Positions 12,401-25,724 of a stretch of 64,000 bases of DNA are shown here, piece after piece. Made by a program: the position numbers and the translations under genes. The DNA comes from Amblyomma americanum (lineage: Eukaryota; Arthropoda; Arachnida; Ixodida; Ixodidae). The notes beneath the pieces are model-generated. The model saw only the letters and a program-made list of their open reading frames with translations, was not told the DNA's origin and did not search any database. The stretch is from positions 806,001 through 870,000 of the forward strand of contig NW_027526499.1 in the NCBI RefSeq assembly GCF_052857255.1, written 5' to 3'. Every line of letters begins with the position of its first letter. The stretch's first letter is position 1.

Positions 12401-14006
12401 GGAGAAACTCCGTGTTGGAGAAACTCCGTGTTGGAGAAACTTTATGTTGTAGAAACTTCGTGTTGGAGAAACTCCATGTTGTAGAAACTCTGTGTTGAAG
12501 AAACTCCGTGTTGGAGAAACTCCGTGTCGGACAAACTCCGTGTTGCAGAAACTCGTGTTGGAGAAACTCCGTGTTTTAGAAACTCCGTGTTGGAGAAACT
12601 CCGTGTTGTAGAAACTCTGTGTCAGAGAAACTCCGTGTCGGAGAAACTCCGTGTTGGAGAAACTCCGTGTTGGAGAAACTCTGTGTCGGAGAAATTCCTT
12701 GTTGGAGAAACTCCGTGCTGGAGAAACTCCTTGTTGGAGAAACTCCGTGTTGGGGAAACTCCGTGTTGGAGAAAACTCCGTGTTGGAGAAACTCCGTGTT
12801 TTAGAAACTCCGTGTTGGAGAAACTCCGTGTTGTAGAAACTCCGTGATATAGAAACTCCATGTTGGAGAACCTTCTGGTTGGAGAAACTCCTTGTTGGAG
12901 AAAATCCTTGTTGAAAAACTCCATGTTGGAGAAACTCCGTTTTGTGGAAACTCCGTGTTGGGGAAACGCCGAGATGGAGAAACTTCATGTTGTAGAAACT
13001 CCGTGTTGAAGAAACTCCGTGTTGGAGAAAGTCCGTGTTGGAGAAACTCCGTGTTGGAGAAACTCCGTGTTGGAGAAACTCCGTGTTTTAGAAACTCTGT
13101 GTTGGAGAAACTCCGTGTTGTAGAAACTCTGTGTCAGAGAAACTCCGTGTCGGAGAAACTCCGTGTTGGAGAAACTTCGTGTTGGAGAAACTCTGTGTCG
13201 GAGAAATTCCTTGGGGAAACTCCGTGCTGGAGAAACTCCGTGTTAGAGAAACTCCATGTTGGAGAAAGTCCGTGTTGGAGAATGTCCGTGTTGGAGAAAC
13301 TCCGTGTTGGAGAAACTTTATGTTGTAGAAACTACGTGTTGTAGAAACTCCGTGTTGTAGAAACTCCGTTTTGGAGATAATCCAAGTTGTAGAAACTCCA
13401 TGTTGGAGAAACTCCGTGTTGGAGAAACTCCGTGTTGGAGAAACTCCGTGTTAGAGAAACTCCATGTTGGAGAAAGTACGTGTTGGAGAATGTCCGTGTT
13501 GGAGAAACTCCGTGTTGGAGAAACTTCGTGTTGGAGAAATTTATGTTGTAGAAACTCCGTGTTGGAGAAACTCCATGTTGTAGAAACTCCGTGTTGGAGA
13601 AACTCTGTGTTGGAGAAACTCCCTGTTGAAGAAACTCCGTGTTGTAGAAACTCCGTGTTGTAGAAACTCCGTGTTGGAGATAATCCATGTTGGAGAAACT
13701 CCATGTTGGAGAAACTCTATGCTGCAGAAAATCCGCGCTGGGGAAACTACGCGCTGGAGAATCTCCGCGCTGGAGAGACTTCGTGTTGGAGAAACTCCGT
13801 GTTGCAGAAACTCCGTGTTGGAGAAACTCCGTGTGTGAGAAACTCCGAGTTGGAGAAACTCCGTGTTGGAGAAGCTCCGTGTTGGAGAAACTTCGTATCG
13901 GAGAAAGTCCGTGTCGGAGAAACTCCGTGTCGCAGAAACTCCGTGTTGTAGAAACTTCGTGTTGGCGAAACTCCTTGTAGAAACTCCGTGTTGGAGTACT
14001 TATTGC

Positions 14007-14014
14007 TATATAAA
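14007..14014 (+). other. Divergent unit with TATATAAA (copy 3 of 6)
   Basis: This is the same marker unit in superunit S2, 3,018 bp before the next copy. Confidence 0.7.
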
Positions 14015-14337
14015 CTCCGTGTTGGAGAAACTTCGTGCTGGAGAAACTCTGTGTCGGAGAAACTCTGTGTCGGAGAAAGTCTGTGTCGGAGAAACTCCGT
14101 GTTGGAGAAACTCCGTGTTGGAGAAACTCCGTGCTAGAGAAACTCCGTGTTTGAGACACTCCACGTTGGAGAATCTCCTTGTTGGAAAAAACCTTGTTTG
14201 AGAAACTCCTTGTTGGAGAAACTCTGTGTCGGAGAAACTCCGTGCTGGGGAAACGTCGTGTTGGAGAAACGCCGTGTTGGAGAAACTCCGTGTCGGAGAA
14301 ACTCCGAGTCGGAGAAACTCCGTGTTAGAGAAACTCC

Positions 14338-14721
14338 GTGTTGGAGAAACTCCGTGTTGGAGAAACTCCGTGTTGGAGAAACTTCGTGTTGGAGAAACTC
14401 CGTCGTGGAGAAACTTCGTGTTGGAGAAAATCCTTGTTGGAGAAACTCCGTGCTACAGCAACTCCATGTCGAAGAGACTTCGTATTGGAGAAACTCCGTG
14501 TTGGAGAAACTCCGTGTTAGAGAAACTCCGTGTTGGAGAAACTCCGTGTTGGAGAAACTCCGTGTTGGAGAAACTTCGTGTTGGAGAAACTCCGTCGTGG
14601 AGAAACTTCGTGTTGGAGAAAATCCTTGTTGGAGAAACTCCGTGCTACAGCAACTCCGTGTTGGAGAAACTCCGCGCTGGAGAAACTCCGTGTTGGAGAA
14701 ACTCCGCGTTGGAGAAACTCC
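14338..14721. repeat. 192-bp (12-unit) tandem duplication in S2
   Basis: This is the same 12-unit pair as at 9,085, here starting at 14,338 and 14,530. Confidence 0.8.
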
Positions 14722-17024
14722 GTGTTGGAGAAACTCCGTGTCGGAGAAACTCTGTGTCGGAGAAACTCCGTATTGGAGAAACTCCGTGTTGGAGAAACAC
14801 CACGTTAGAGTAATTCCGTTTTGGAGAAAATCCCTGTTGGAGAAACTCCGTGCTAGAGAAACTCCGTGTTTGAGACACTCCACGTTGGAGAATCTCCTTG
14901 TTGGAAAAAACCTTGTTTGAGAAACTCCTTGTTGGAGAAACTCCGTGTTGGAGAAACTCCGTGCTGGGGAAACTTCGTGTTGGGGAAACGCCGTGTTGGA
15001 GAAACTCCGTGTTGGAGAAATTCTGTGTCGGAGAAACTCCGTGCTGGGGAAACGTCGTGTTGGAGAAACGCCGTGTTGGAGAAACTCCGTGTCGGAGAAA
15101 CTCCGAGTCGGAGAAACTCCGTGTTAGAGAAACTCCGTGTTGGAGAAACTCCGTGTTGGAGAAACTTCGTGTTGGAGAAACTCCGTCGTGGAGAAACTTC
15201 GTGTTGGAGAAAATCCTTGTTGGAGAAACTCCGTGCTACAGCAACTCCATGTCGAAGAGACTTCGTATTGGAGAAACTCCGTGTTGGAGAAACTCCGTGT
15301 TGGAGAAACTCCATGTTGTAGAAACTTCGTGTTGAAGAAACTCCGTGTTGGAGAAACTCCGTGTTGGAGAAACTCCGTGTTAGAGAAACTCCATGTTGGA
15401 GAAAGTCCGTGTTGGAGAATGTCCGTGTTGGAGAAACTCCGTGTTGGAGAAACTCCGTGTTGGAGAAACTTTATGTTGTAGAAACTTCGTGTTGGAGAAA
15501 CTCCATGTTGTAGAAACTCTGTGTTGAAGAAACTCCGTGTTGGAGAAACTCCGTGTCGGACAAACTCCGTGTTGCAGAAACTCCGTGTTGGAGAAACTCC
15601 GTGTTTTAGAAACTCCGTGTTGGAGAAACTCCGTGTTGTAGAAACTCTGTGTCAGAGAAACTCCGTGTCGGAGAAACTCCGTGTTGGAGAAACTCCGTGT
15701 TGGAGAAACTCTGTGTCGGAGAAATTCCTTGTTGGAGAAACTCCGTGCTGGAGAAACTCCTTGTTGGAGAAACTTTGTGTTGGGGAAACTCCGTGTTGGA
15801 GAAAACTCCGTGTTGGAGAAACTCCGTGTTTTAGAAACTCCGTGTTGGAGAAACTCCGTGTTGTAGAAACTCCGTGATATAGAAACTCCATGTTGGAGAA
15901 CCTTCTGGTTGGAGAAACTCCTTGTTGGAGAAAATCCTTGTTGGAAAAACTCCATGTTGGAGAAACTCCGTTTTGTGGAAACTCCGTGTTGGGGAAACGC
16001 CGAGATGGAGAAACTTCATGTTGTAGAAACTCCGTGTTGAAGAAACTCCGTGTTGGAGAAAGTCCGTGTTGGAGAAACTCCGTGTTGGAGAAACTCCGTG
16101 TTGGAGAAACTCCGTGTTTTAGAAACTCTGTGTTGGAGAAACTCCGTGTTGTAGAAACTCTGTGTCAGAGAAACTCCGTGTCGGAGAAACTCCGTGTTGG
16201 AGAAACTTCGTGTTGGAGAAACTCTGTGTCGGAGAAATTCCTTGTTGGGGAAACTCCGTGCTGGAGAAACTCCGTGTTAGAGAAACTCCATGTTGGAGAA
16301 AGTCCGTGTTGGAGAATGTCCGTGTTGGAGAAACTCCGTGTTGGAGAAACTTTATGTTGTAGAAACTACGTGTTGTAGAAACTCCGTGTTGTAGAAACTC
16401 CGTTTTGGAGATAATCCAAGTTGTAGAAACTCCATGTTGGAGAAACTCCGTGTTGGAGAAACTCCGTGTTAGAGAAACTCCATGTTGGAGAAAGTACGTG
16501 TTGGAGAATGTCCGTGTTGGAGAAACTCCGTGTTGGAGAAACTTCGTGTTGGAGAAATTTATGTTGTAGAAACTCCGTGTTGGAGAAACTCCATGTTGTA
16601 GAAACTCCGTGTTGGAGAAACTCTGTGTTGGAGAAACTCCCTGTTGAAGAAACTCCGTGTTGTAGAAACTCCGTGTTGTAGAAACTCCGTGTTGGAGATA
16701 ATCCATGTTGGAGAAACTCCATGTTGGAGAAACTCTATGCTGCAGAAAATCCGCGCTGGGGAAACTACGCGCTGGAGAATCTCCGCGCTGGAGAGACTTC
16801 GTGTTGGAGAAACTCCGTGTTGCAGAAACTCCGTGTTGGAGAAACTCCGTGTGTGAGAAACTCCGAGTTGGAGATACTCCGTGTTGGAGAAGCTCCGTGT
16901 TGGAGAAACTTCGTATCGGAGAAAGTCCGTGTCGGAGAAACTCCGTGTCGCAGAAACTCCGTGTTGTAGAAACTTCGTGTTGGCGAAACTCCTTGTAGAA
17001 ACTCCGTGTTGGAGTACTTATTGC

Positions 17025-17032
17025 TATATAAA
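17025..17032 (+). other. Divergent unit with TATATAAA (copy 4 of 6)
   Basis: This is the second marker in superunit S2. The 3,018-bp spacing from the preceding copy gives the inner block length. Confidence 0.7.
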
Positions 17033-20000
17033 CTCCGTGTTGGAGAAACTTCGTGCTGGAGAAACTCTGTGTCGGAGAAACTCTGTGTCGGAGAAAGTCT
17101 GTGTCGGAGAAACTCCGTGTTGGAGAAACTCCGTGTTGGAGAAACTCCGTGCTAGAGAAACTCCGTGTTTGAGACACTCCACGTTGGAGAATCTCCTTGT
17201 TGGAAAAAACCTTGTTTGAGAAACTCCTTGTTGGAGAAACTCTGTGTCGGAGAAACTCCGTGCTGGGGAAACGTCGTGTTGGAGAAACGCCGTGTTGGAG
17301 AAACTCCGTGTCGGAGAAACTCCGAGTCGGAGAAACTCCGTGTTAGAGAAACTCCGTGTTGGAGAAACTCCGTGTTGGAGAAACTCCGTGTTGGAGAAAC
17401 TTCGTGTTGGAGAAACTCCGTCGTGGAGAAACTTCGTGTTGGAGAAAATCCTTGTTGGAGAAACTCCGTGCTACAGCAACTCCATGTCGAAGAGACTTCG
17501 TATTGGAGAAACTCCGTGTTGGAGAAACTCCGTGTTGGAGAAACTCCATGTTCTAGAAACTTCGTGTTGAAGAAACTCCGTGTTGGAGAAACTCCGTGTT
17601 GGAGAAACTCCGTGTTAGAGAAACTCCATGTTGGAGAAAGTCCGTGTTGGAGAATGTCCGTGTTGGAGAAACTCCGTGTTGGAGAAACTCCGCGCTGGAG
17701 AAACTCCGTGTTGGAGAAACTCCGCGTTGGAGAAACTCCGTGTTGGAGAAACTCCGTGTCGGAGAAACTCTGTGTCGGAGAAACTCCGTATTGGAGAAAC
17801 TCCGTGTTGGAGAAACACCACGTTAGAGTAATTCCGTGTTGGAGAAAATCCCTGTTGGAGAAACTCCGTGCTAGAGAAACTCCGTGTTTGAGACACTCCA
17901 CGTTGGAGAATCTCCTTGTTGGAAAAAACCTTGTTTGAGAAACTCCTTGTTGGAGAAACTCCGTGTTGGAGAAACTCCGTGCTGGGGAAACTTCGTGTTG
18001 GGGAAACGCCGTGTTGGAGAAACTCCGTGTTGGAGAAATTCTGTGTCGGAGAAACTCCGTGCTGGGGAAACGTCGTGTTGGAGAAACGCCGTGTTGGAGA
18101 AACTCCGTGTCGGAGAAACTCCGAGTCGGAGAAACTCCGTGTTAGAGAAACTCCGTGTTGGAGAAACTCCGTGTTGGAGAAACTCCGTGTTGGAGAAACT
18201 TCGTGTTGGAGAAACTCCGTCGTGGAGAAACTTCGTGTTGGAGAAAATCCTTGTTGGAGAAACTCCGTGCTACAGCAACTCCATGTCGAAGAGACTTCGT
18301 ATTGGAGAAACTCCGTGTTGGAGAAACTCCGTGTTGGAGAAACTCCATGTTGTAGAAACTTCGTGTTGAAGAAACTCCGTGTTGGAGAAACTCCGTGTTG
18401 GAGAAACTCCGTGTCGGACAAACTCCGTGTTGCAGAAACTCCGTGTTGGAGAAACTCCGTGTTTTAGAAACTCCGTGTTGGAGAAACTCCGTGTTGTAGA
18501 AACTCTGTGTCAGAGAAACTCCGTGTCGGAGAAACTCCGTGTTGGAGAAACTCCGTGTTGGAGAAACTCTGTGTCGGAGAAATTCCTTGTTGGAGAAACT
18601 CCGTGCTGGAGAAACTCCTTGTTGGAGAAACTCCGTGTTGGGGAAACTCCGTGTTGGAGAAAACTCCGTGTTGGAGAAACTCCGTGTTTTAGAAACTCCG
18701 TGTTGGAGAAACTCCGTGTTGTAGAAACTCCGTGATATAGAAACTCCATGTTGGAGAACCTTCTGGTTGGAGAAACTCCTTGTTGGAGAAAATCCTTGTT
18801 GGAAAAACTCCATGTTGGAGAAACTCCGTTTTGTGGAAACTCCGTGTTGGGGAAACGCCGAGATGGAGAAACTTCATGTTGTAGAAACTCCGTGTTGAAG
18901 AAACTCCGTGTTGGAGAAAGTCCGTGTTGGAGAAACTCCGTGTTGGAGAAACTCCGTGTTGGAGAAACTCCGTGTTGGAGAAACTCCGTGTTTTAGAAAC
19001 TCTGTGTTGGAGAAACTCCGTGTTGTAGAAACTCTGTGTCAGAGAAACTCCGTGTCGGAGAAACTCCGTGTTGGAGAAACTTCGTGTTGGAGAAACTCTG
19101 TGTCGGAGAAATTCCTTGTTGGGGAAACTCCGTGCTGGAGAAACTCCGTGTTAGAGAAACTCCGTTTTGGAGATAATCCAAGTTGTAGAAACTCCATGTT
19201 GGAGAAACTCCATGCTGCAGAAAATCAGCGCTGGGGAAACTACGCGCTGGAGAATCTCCGCGCTGGAGAGACTTCGTGTTGGAGAAACTCCGTGTTGCAG
19301 AAACTCCGTGTTGGAGAAACTCCGTGTTGGAGAAGCTCGGTGTTGGAGAAACTTCGTATCGGAGAAAGTCCGTGTCGGAGAAACTCCGTGTCGCAGAAAC
19401 TTCGTGTTGTAGAAGCTTCGTGTTGGCGAAACTCCATGTTGTAGAAACTCCGTGTTGGAGAAACTTCGTGCTGGAGAAACTCTGTGTCGGAGAAACTCTG
19501 TGTCGGAGAAAGTCTGTGTCGGAGAAACTCCGTGTTGGAGAAACTCCGTGTTGGAGAAACTCCGTGCTAGAGAAACTCCGTGTTTGAGACACTCCACGTT
19601 GGAGAATCTCCTTGTTTTAAAAAACCTTGTTTGAGAAACTCCTTGTTGGAGAAACTCTGTGTCGGAGAAACTCCGTGCTGGGGAAACTTCGTGTTGGGGA
19701 AACGCCGTGTTGGAGAAACTCCGTGTCGGAGAAACTCCGTGTCGGAGAAACTCCGTGTTGGAGAAACTTCGTGTTGGAGAAACTCCGTCGTGGAGAAACT
19801 TCGTGTTGGAGAAAATCCTTGTTGGAGAAACTCCGTGCTACAGCAACTCCGTGTTGGAGAAACTCCGCGCTGGAGAAACTCCGTGTTGGAGAAACTCCGC
19901 GTTGGAGAAACTCCGTGTTGGAGAAACTCCGTGTCGGAGAAACTCTGTGTCGGAGAAACTCCGTATTGGAGAAACTCCGTGTTGGAGAAACACCACGTTA

Positions 20001-22249
20001 GAGTAATTCCGTGTTGGAGAAAATCCCTGTTGGAGAAACTCCGTGCTAGAGAAACTCCGTGTTTGAGACACTCCACGTTGGAGAATCTCCTTGTTGGAAA
20101 AAACCTTGTTTGAGAAACTCCTTGTTGGAGAAACTCCGTGTTGGAGAAACTCCGTGCTGGGGAAACTTCGTGTTGGGGAAACGCCGTGTTGGAGAAACTC
20201 CGTGTTGGAGAAATTCTGTGTCGGAGAAACTCCGTGCTGGGGAAACGTCGTGTTGGAGAAACGCCGTGTTGGAGAAACTCCGTGTCGGAGAAACTCCGAG
20301 TCGGAGAAACTCCGTGTTAGAGAAACTCCGTGTTGGAGAAACTCCGTGTTGGAGAAACTCCGTGTTGGAGAAACTTCGTGTTGGAGAAACTCCGTCGTGG
20401 AGAAACTTCGTGTTGGAGAAAATCCTTGTTGGAGAAACTCCGTGCTACAGCAACTCCATGTCGAAGAGACTTCGTATTGGAGAAACTCCGTGTTGGAGAA
20501 ACTCCGTGTTGGAGAAACTCCATGTTGTAGAAACTTCGTGTTGAAGAAACTCCGTGTTGGAGAAACTCCGTGTTGGAGAAACTCCGTGTTAGAGAAACTC
20601 CATGTTGGAGAAAGTCCGTGTTGGAGAATGTCCGTGTTGGAGAAACTCCGTGTTGGAGAAACTCCGTGTTGGAGAAACTTTATGTTGTAGAAACTTCGTG
20701 TTGGAGAAACTCCATGTTGTAGAAACTCTGTGTTGAAGAAACTCCGTGTTGGAGAAACTCCGTGTCGGACAAACTCCGTGTTGCAGAAACTCCGTGTTGG
20801 AGAAACTCCGTGTTTTAGAAACTCCGTGTTGGAGAAACTCCGTGTTGTAGAAACTCTGTGTCAGAGAAACTCCGTGTCGGAGAAACTCCGTGTTGGAGAA
20901 ACTCCGTGTTGGAGAAACTCTGTGTCGGAGAAATTCCTTGTTGGAGAAACTCCGTGCTGGAGAAACTCCTTGTTGGAGAAACTCCGTGTTGGGGAAACTC
21001 CGTGTTGGAGAAAACTCCGTGTTGGAGAAACTCCGTGTTTTAGAAACTCCGCGTTGGAGAAACTCCGTGTTGTAGAAACTCCGTGATATAGAAACTCCAT
21101 GTTGGAGAACCTTCTGGTTGGAGAAACTCCTTGTTGGAGAAAATCCTTGTTGGAAAAACTCCATGTTGGAGAAACTCCGTTTTGTGGAAACTCCGTGTTG
21201 GGGAAACGCCGAGATGGAGAAACTTCATGTTGTAGAAACTCCGTGTTGAAGAAACTCCGTGTTGGAGAAAGTCCGTGTTGGAGAAACTCCGTGTTGGAGA
21301 AACTCCGTGTTGGAGAAACTCCGTGTTTTAGAAACTCTGTGTTGGAGAAACTCCGTGTTGTAGAAACTCTGTGTCAGAGAAACTCCGTGTCGGAGAAACT
21401 CCGTGTTGGAGAAACTTCGTGTTGGAGAAACTCTGTGTCGGAGAAATTCCTTGTTGGGGAAACTCCGTGCTGGAGAAACTCCGTGTTAGAGAAACTCCAT
21501 GTTGGAGAAAGTCCGTGTTGGAGAATGTCCGTGTTGGAGAAACTCCGTGTTGGAGAAACTTTATGTTGTAGAAACAACGTGTTGTAGAAACTCCGTGTTG
21601 TAGAAACTCCGTTTTGGAGATAATCCAAGTTGTAGAAACTCCATGTTGGAGAAACTCCGTGTTGGAGAAACTCCGTGTTGGAGAAACTCCGTGTTAGAGA
21701 AACTCCATGTTGGAGAAAGTACGTGTTGGAGAATGTCCGTGTTGGAGAAACTCCGTGTTGGAGAAACTTCGTGTTGGAGAAATTTATGTTGTAGAAACTC
21801 CGTGTTGGAGAAACTCCATGTTGTAGAAACTCCGTGTTGGAGAAACTCTGTGTTGGAGAAACTCCCTGTTGAAGAAACTCCGTGTTGTAGAAACTCCGTG
21901 TTGTAGAAACTCCGTGTTGGAGATAATCCATGTTGGAGAAACTCCATGTTGGAGAAACTCTATGCTGCAGAAAATCCGCGCTGGGGAAACTACGCGCTGG
22001 AGAATCTCCGCGCTGGAGAGACTTCGTGTTGGAGAAACTCCGTGTTGCAGAAACTCCGTGTTGGAGAAACTCCGTGTGTGAGAAACTCCGAGTTGGAGAA
22101 ACTCCGTGTTGGAGAAGCTCCGTGTTGGAGAAACTTCGTATCGGAGAAAGTCCGTGTCGGAGAAACTCCGTGTCGCAGAAACTCCGTGTTGTAGAAACTT
22201 CGTGTTGGCGAAACTCCTTGTAGAAACTCCGTGTTGGAGTACTTATTGC

Positions 22250-22257
22250 TATATAAA
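22250..22257 (+). other. Divergent unit with TATATAAA (copy 5 of 6)
   Basis: This marker in superunit S3 lies 8,243 bp after the equivalent copy at 14,007. Confidence 0.7.
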
Positions 22258-22580
22258 CTCCGTGTTGGAGAAACTTCGTGCTGGAGAAACTCTGTGTCGG
22301 AGAAACTCTGTGTCGGAGAAAGTCTGTGTCGGAGAAACTCCGTGTTGGAGAAACTCCGTGTTGGAGAAACTCCGTGCTAGAGAAACTCCGTGTTTGAGAC
22401 ACTCCACGTTGGAGAATCTCCTTGTTGGAAAAAACCTTGTTTGAGAAACTCCTTGTTGGAGAAACTCTGTGTCGGAGAAACTCCGTGCTGGGGAAACGTC
22501 GTGTTGGAGAAACGCCGTGTTGGAGAAACTCCGTGTCGGAGAAACTCCGAGTCGGAGAAACTCCGTGTTAGAGAAACTCC

Positions 22581-22964
22581 GTGTTGGAGAAACTCCGTGT
22601 TGGAGAAACTCCGTGTTGGAGAAACTTCGTGTTGGAGAAACTCCGTCGTGGAGAAACTTCGTGTTGGAGAAAATCCTTGTTGGAGAAACTCCGTGCTACA
22701 GCAACTCCATGTCGAAGAGACTTCGTATTGGAGAAACTCCGTGTTGGAGAAACTCCGTGTTAGAGAAACTCCGTGTTGGAGAAACTCCGTGTTGGAGAAA
22801 CTCCGTGTTGGAGAAACTTCGTGTTGGAGAAACTCCGTCGTGGAGAAACTTCGTGTTGGAGAAAATCCTTGTTGGAGAAACTCCGTGCTACAGCAACTCC
22901 GTGTTGGAGAAACTCCGCGCTGGAGAAACTCCGTGTTGGAGAAACTCCGCGTTGGAGAAACTCC
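22581..22964. repeat. 192-bp (12-unit) tandem duplication in S3
   Basis: This is the same 12-unit pair as at 9,085, here starting at 22,581 and 22,773. Confidence 0.8.
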
Positions 22965-25299
22965 GTGTTGGAGAAACTCCGTGTCGGAGAAACTCTGTGT
23001 CGGAGAAACTCCGTATTGGAGAAACTCCGTGTTGGAGAAACACCACGTTAGAGTAATTCCGTGTTGGAGAAAATCCCTGTTGGAGAAACTCCGTGCTAGA
23101 GAAACTCCGTGTTTGAGACACTCCACGTTGGAGAATCTCCTTGTTGGAAAAAACCTTGTTTGAGAAACTCCTTGTTGGAGAAACTCCGTGTTGGAGAAAC
23201 TCCGTGCTGGGGAAACTTCGTGTTGGGGAAACGCCGTGTTGGAGAAACTCCGTGTTGGAGAAATTCTGTGTCGGAGAAACTCCGTGCTGGGGAAACGTCG
23301 TGTTGGAGAAACGCCGTGTTGGAGAAACTCCGTGTCGGAGAAACTCCGAGTCGGAGAAACTCCGTGTTAGAGAAACTCCGTGTTGGAGAAACTCCGTGTT
23401 GGAGAAACTCCGTGTTGGAGAAACTTCGTGTTGGAGAAACTCCGTCGTGGAGAAACTTCGTGTTGGAGAAAATCCTTGTTGGAGAAACTCCGTGCTACAG
23501 CAACTCCATGTCGAAGAGACTTCGTATTGGAGAAACTCCGTGTTGGAGAAACTCCGTGTTGGAGAAACTCCATGTTGTAGAAACTTCGTGTTGAAGAAAC
23601 TCCGTGTTGGAGAAACTCCGTGTTGGAGAAACTCCGTGTTAGAGAAACTCCATGTTGGAGAAAGTCCGTGTTGAAGAATGTCCGTGTTGGAGAAACTCCG
23701 TGTTGGAGAAACTCCGTGTTGGAGAAACTTTATGTTGTAGAAACTTCGTGTTGGAGAAACTCCATGTTGTAGAAACTCTGTGTTGAAGAAACTCCGTGTT
23801 GGAGAAACTCCGTGTCGGACAAACTCCGTGTTGCAGAAACTCCGTGTTGGAGAAACTCCGTGTTTTAGAAACTCCGTGTTGGAGAAACTCCGTGTTGTAG
23901 AAACTCTGTGTCAGAGAAACTCCGTGTCGGAGAAACTCCGTGTTGGAGAAACTCCGTGTTGGAGAAACTCTGTGTCGGAGAAATTCCTTGTTGGAGAAAC
24001 TCCGTGCTGGAGAAACTCCTTGTTGGAGAAACTCCGTGTTGGGGAAACTCCGTGTTGGAGAAAACTCCGTGTTGGAGAAACTCCGTGTTTTAGAAACTCC
24101 GTGTTGGAGAAACTCCGTGTTGTAGAAACTCCGTGATATAGAAACTCCATGTTGGAGAACCTTCTGGTTGGAGAAACTCCTTGTTGGAGAAAATCCTTGT
24201 TGGAAAAACTCCATGTTGGAGAAACTCCGTTTTGTGGAAACTCCGTGTTGGGGAAACGCCGAGATGGAGAAACTTCATGTTGTAGAAACTCCGTGTTGAA
24301 GAAACTCCGTGTTGGAGAAAGTCCGTGTTGGAGAAACTTCGTGTTGGAGAAACTCCGTGTTGGAGAAACTCCGTGTTTTAGAAACTCTGTGTTGGAGAAA
24401 CTCCGTGTTGTAGAAACTCTGTGTCAGAGAAACTCCGTGTCGGAGAAACTCCGTGTTGGAGAAACTTCGTGTTGGAGAAACTCTGTGTCGGAGAAATTCC
24501 TTGTTGGGGAAACTCCGTGCTGGAGAAACTCCGTGTTAGAGAAACTCCATGTTGGAGAAAGTCCGTGTTGGAGAATGTCCGTGTTGGAGAAACTCCGTGT
24601 TGGAGAAACTTTATGTTGTAGAAACTACGTGTTGTAGAAACTCCGTGTTGTAGAAACTCCGTTTTGGAGATAATCCAAGTTGTAGAAACTCCATGTTGGA
24701 GAAACTCCGTGTTGGAGAAACTCCGTGTTGGAGAAACTCCGTGTTAGAGAAACTCCATGTTGGAGAAAGTACGTGTTGGAGAATGTCCGTGTTGGAGAAA
24801 CTCCGTGTTGGAGAAACTTCGTGTTGGAGAAATTTATGTTGTAGAAACTCCGTGTTGGAGAAACTCCATGTTGTAGAAACTCCGTGTTGGAGAAACTCTG
24901 TGTTGGAGAAACTCCCTGTTGAAGAAACTCCGTGTTGTAGAAACTCCGTGTTGTAGAAACTCCGTGTTGGAGATAATCCATGTTGGAGAAACTCCATGTT
25001 GGAGAAACTCTATGCTGCAGAAAATCCGCGCTGGGGAAACTACGCGCTGGAGAATCTCCGCGCTGGAGAGACTTCGTGTTGGAGAAACTCCGTGTTGCAG
25101 AAACTCCGTGTTGGAGAAACTCCGTGTGTGAGAAACTCCGAGTTGGAGAAACTCCGTGTTGGAGAAGCTCCGTGTTGGAGAAACTTCGTATCGGAGAAAG
25201 TCCGTGTCGGAGAAACTCCGTGTCGCAGAAACTCCGTGTTGTAGAAACTTCGTGTTGGCGAAACTCCTTGTAGAAACTCCGTGTTGGAGTACTTATTGC

Positions 25300-25307
25300 T
25301 ATATAAA
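25300..25307 (+). other. Divergent unit with TATATAAA (copy 6 of 6)
   Basis: This is the last marker in superunit S3, 3,050 bp after the preceding copy. It does not recur in the remaining 38 kb. Confidence 0.7.
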
Positions 25308-25724
25308 CTCCGTGTTGGAGAAACTTCGTGCTGGAGAAACTCTGTGTCGGAGAAACTCTGTGTCGGAGAAAGTCTGTGTCGGAGAAACTCCGTGTTGGAG
25401 AAACTCCGTGTTGGAGAAACTCCGTGCTAGAGAAACTCCGTGTTTGAGACACTCCACGTTGGAGAATCTCCTTGTTGGAAAAAACCTTGTTTGAGAAACT
25501 CCTTGTTGGAGAAACTCTGTGTCGGAGAAACTCCGTGCTGGGGAAACGTCGTGTTGGAGAAACGCCGTGTTGGAGAAACTCCGTGTCGGAGAAACTCCGA
25601 GTCGGAGAAACTCCGTGTTAGAGAAACTCCGTGTTGGAGAAACTCCGTGTTGGAGAAACTCCGTGTTGGAGAAACTTCGTGTTGGAGAAACTCCGTCGTG
25701 GAGAAACTTCGTGTTGGAGAAAAT

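Larger units (their letters stand above)
6700..13250. other. Cluster of private small indels
   Basis: Compared with near-identical sequence in later superunits, this stretch has many isolated 1-bp changes in length. Examples are GAGAAAACTCC near 6,731, ACTCGTG near 7,041, GTTGAGAGAAAC near 7,095, GTTTAG near 7,112, GTTGTTGTAG near 7,381, AAGTTTGTAG near 7,410, CTTGCGTG near 7,557, CTCCTGTTG near 7,653, ACTCGTTTT near 10,872, GAAGCCTTCG near 11,125, GAAACGCTCG near 11,412, CCGGTGTCGG near 11,450, GACTCGTATT near 12,231, ACTCGTG near 12,551, TTGAAAAAC near 12,911, and a 3-bp loss near 13,211. They are rare elsewhere. They could be true decay or residual long-read consensus errors. Confidence 0.75.
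14147..17164. repeat. 3,018-bp inner block of S2
   Basis: The block runs from one GTTTGAGACACTCC plus GGAAACGTCG landmark to the next equivalent one at 17,165, and holds one 719-bp and one 2,299-bp step. The equivalent block in S3 (22,390-25,439) is 3,050 bp, 32 bp or two monomers longer. S1 has only one such block, so its copy number varies between superunits. Confidence 0.8.
11292..19579. repeat. Region II superunit S2 (8,288 bp)
   Basis: GTTTGAGACACTCC landmarks fall at about 11,292, 11,822, 14,147, 14,866, 17,165, 17,884 and 19,580, spaced 530, 2,325, 719, 2,299, 719 and 1,696 bp. The unit is two rounds of a 2.3 + 0.72 kb block followed by a 1.7 + 0.5 kb block. The series restarts at 19,580, and the distances 11,292 to 19,580, 14,147 to 22,390 and 17,165 to 25,440 are 8,288, 8,243 and 8,275 bp. 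This is the longest period supported by at least two fairly complete copies. Confidence 0.82.
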
